A stretch of DNA of 64,000 nucleotides from Martensiomyces pterosporus. Its lineage: Eukaryota; Kickxellomycota; Kickxellomycetes; Kickxellales; Kickxellaceae. Under the pieces are notes generated by a model that saw only the letters and a program-made list of their open reading frames with translations, was not told the origin of the DNA and did no database searches. Positions 62,532 through 64,000 of this stretch are shown here, piece after piece. Each line of letters begins with the position of its first letter. Within the stretch, counting starts at the first letter, position 1. The translations under genes were made by a program, and so were the position numbers. Where the stretch lies: positions 1,709-65,708 of the forward strand of contig MU603950.1 in the NCBI GenBank assembly GCA_025201845.1, read 5' to 3'.

Positions 62532-64000
62532 ACGTTTGCTGTTGCTATTGCTGCTGTTGTGCCCTCTATTGTTGCTTAGCCCACACGATTCCCAGCCAGC
62601 ATTGAAGCAGGGCGCTATTTGCTGTCCCCCATGCGAATAGCTGGCAAATCTGTGACGATGCTGCTGTGGTGTGCCACTCACTCTTCTAGCGAGCCCTACA
62701 TGATAGCATACGCAGTGTGAACAACAGAGAATACATGAGCTAGTCGGCTGCTGAGGTGTGTAGATGCTGCGCTAGTGTGTGCTGGGATTGCTGCTGGAGG
62801 CATTTTGTGTGTGCGGCGGCTCCTACCGCTTGGTGCGGGCTGCCTTGCTGCATTAGCAGCTGTGATTATGCTTGCGAAGCTCTGTCTGACAGGCTGGCCC
62901 TGTATGTCGGCCGCATGTGCAGACACAAGGGCCGCATCCATGGCACCAAAAAGCGGCTGTGTGAAGCGCGCCTTCTCTCTTTGGCAGCAGCAGCGGCAAC
63001 AGCATTGCCGGGCTAAGGGGTTTACAGCCAAGCGCACCCAGAGACTGCACGCCCTGCACGCCTGCACACGAAGAGGGAGGTGGAAATGCTGTACAGGCTG
63101 AGAAAGAGTGTGGGACTATCAAACTAGCAGGCTATCAAACGCAGAGCAGCGCATGCACCGCGCACCTTTTGTTCCCTACTCTCACTTATTTTCCACCTTT
63201 TCCTTTCCTTTCCAGCAGGCGCTTGTTTGCTTCCTTATTTAACCTTTTCTTCTTTCTTTTTCCTGGCTGCTACTTGCAAACGCCAGTTGCGTGCCTACCT
63301 CTCGTCGCCCAGCCTACTCTCCTTCTTTATTGCTACAGCTCTTTGCTCATTTGCGAGCACATCGGAGTCGTCGCACTACTCTTGGACACAGAAGCAGCAG
63401 CAGCAGAAGCAGCAGCAGAAGCAGCAGAGCATTGCAGAGAGCAGCTGACAAAGCCAAAACAGGGCTTGCTTGTCAGCTTACCCAGGAGAGCAGTACCCTT
63501 CTCGTTGCACAAAGCTTGCTGTACTGGAAACAGCGTTCTTTTTTATTTGACTGGCGAGGTAAGTCTCACTAGCACGCAGGCCCCGTGCAAATTCATTTCA
63601 TTCCAGACTTGCGTGGCACCTTGCGGCTCGCCTGCCTGTACGCCCGGATGTGTGCTTGGTGTATGGCAGACACACGTCTGTGTGCACGTGCCTTCGGGCA
63701 GCAACAATCGTGGCAGCGACAGCAATATCAGCGCCGGCAACAGAAGCAGAAACGGGACACTGCCGCTACAGCAGCAAGGCGCCCTTTGGTGCCATGCTCC
63801 GCGCTCCTGCACCTGCCGCCAGGACAGCCTCTCGAGTTTTTCGCTGATGCCCACACAGCAGGGCTCGAGGCGCGGCGTACCCGCCTGGCGGTGTTTTGGC
63901 AGAAGAGACCCAGGGGTCTGTTTTGTTCTAGCGTGGGCAGGGGCTATTGTTCCAAGCCATTATAGCCGCCGCCGCCGCCTGCTCCCCTCCCCCGCCGCGC
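62532..64000. other. No supported gene; possible 5' end of a gene beyond the window
   Basis: The first part is the MKT1 3' flank. A purine-rich CAG/AAG array lies at 63391-63429. A consensus splice donor (GAG then GTAAGT) at about 63558-63566 might be a 5' exon of a plus-strand gene continuing to the right, but no family can be named. Frames near 63585-63965 are Gln/Arg-rich and unrecognised. Confidence 0.35.

Noticed and set aside
63585..63965. 126-codon plus-strand frame near the right edge
   Set aside because: The composition is Gln/Arg/Ala-rich with no family motif, and overlapping frames of similar length exist on both strands.

Overview
The window is a compact nuclear segment of a fungal genome carrying 33 supported protein-coding genes on both strands. 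Several families point to fungi: a Whi2-type BTB protein, Mkt1, a Spa2 homology-domain polarity protein, Jjj1 and a Str2-type cystathionine gamma-synthase. Introns are few and mostly 116-300 nt, and several carry a TACTAAC or CTAAC/CTAAT branch-point-like site. The genome also keeps a BRCA2 protein with a Tower-like insertion, Pxmp4/PMP24 and leukotriene-A4-hydrolase-type aminopeptidases. Together these suggest an early-diverging lineage, possibly Kickxellomycotina (Zoopagomycota). That placement is inference; no rRNA, tRNA or other marker in the window fixes it.

Layout, left to right: 1-1624 has no supported gene. 1.6-6.5 kb: RPL2 (-), mitochondrial uS8m (-), VMA6 (+), SmB (-). 6.9-18.5 kb: a DUF726/TMCO4-like alpha/beta-hydrolase (+), a three-exon SART3/Prp24-like protein (+), aminopeptidase/LTA4H copy A (-), a PSMG3-like proteasome chaperone (-), BRCA2 (+), OST2/DAD1 (-). 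18.8-29.5 kb: WHI2-like (+), eIF2B-epsilon (-), a small spliced basic protein (-), JJJ1 (-), an Ariadne RBR ligase (+), ELP5 (-). 29.9-43 kb: four-exon UBC4 (+), PXMP4 (+), TRM112 (+), SPA2 (-), LTA4H copy B (-), PA2G4/EBP1 (+), MAM33 (-), eIF2B-gamma (-). 43.9-62.5 kb: MSS4 PIP5-kinase (+), VMA21 (+), RPN3 (-), STR2 (+), DHH1 (+), a GST-like protein (-), SPC2 (+), GLR1 (+), MKT1 (+). The last 1.5 kb has no supported gene.

There is no operon logic, but functional partners recur: eIF2B-epsilon and -gamma; ELP5 and TRM112 (tRNA wobble-uridine modification); UBC4, an RBR ligase, RPN3 and PSMG3 (ubiquitin-proteasome); VMA6 and VMA21 (V-ATPase); OST2 and SPC2 (ER protein maturation). Most neighbours are divergent pairs with 330-850 bp between start codons or convergent pairs with short 3' gaps.

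The strongest unusual signals are: an almost identical 643-bp catalytic block shared by two otherwise diverged aminopeptidase paralogues 25 kb apart (recent gene conversion); a terminal UBC4 exon encoding one residue plus the stop; a frame-shifting 61-bp tandem duplication over the DHH1 stop; three BRC-like repeats in BRCA2, two with FxxP in place of FxxA; and a 10-N scaffold gap flanked by 290-bp copies that look like an unmerged contig overlap. I found no wholly new multi-gene system.
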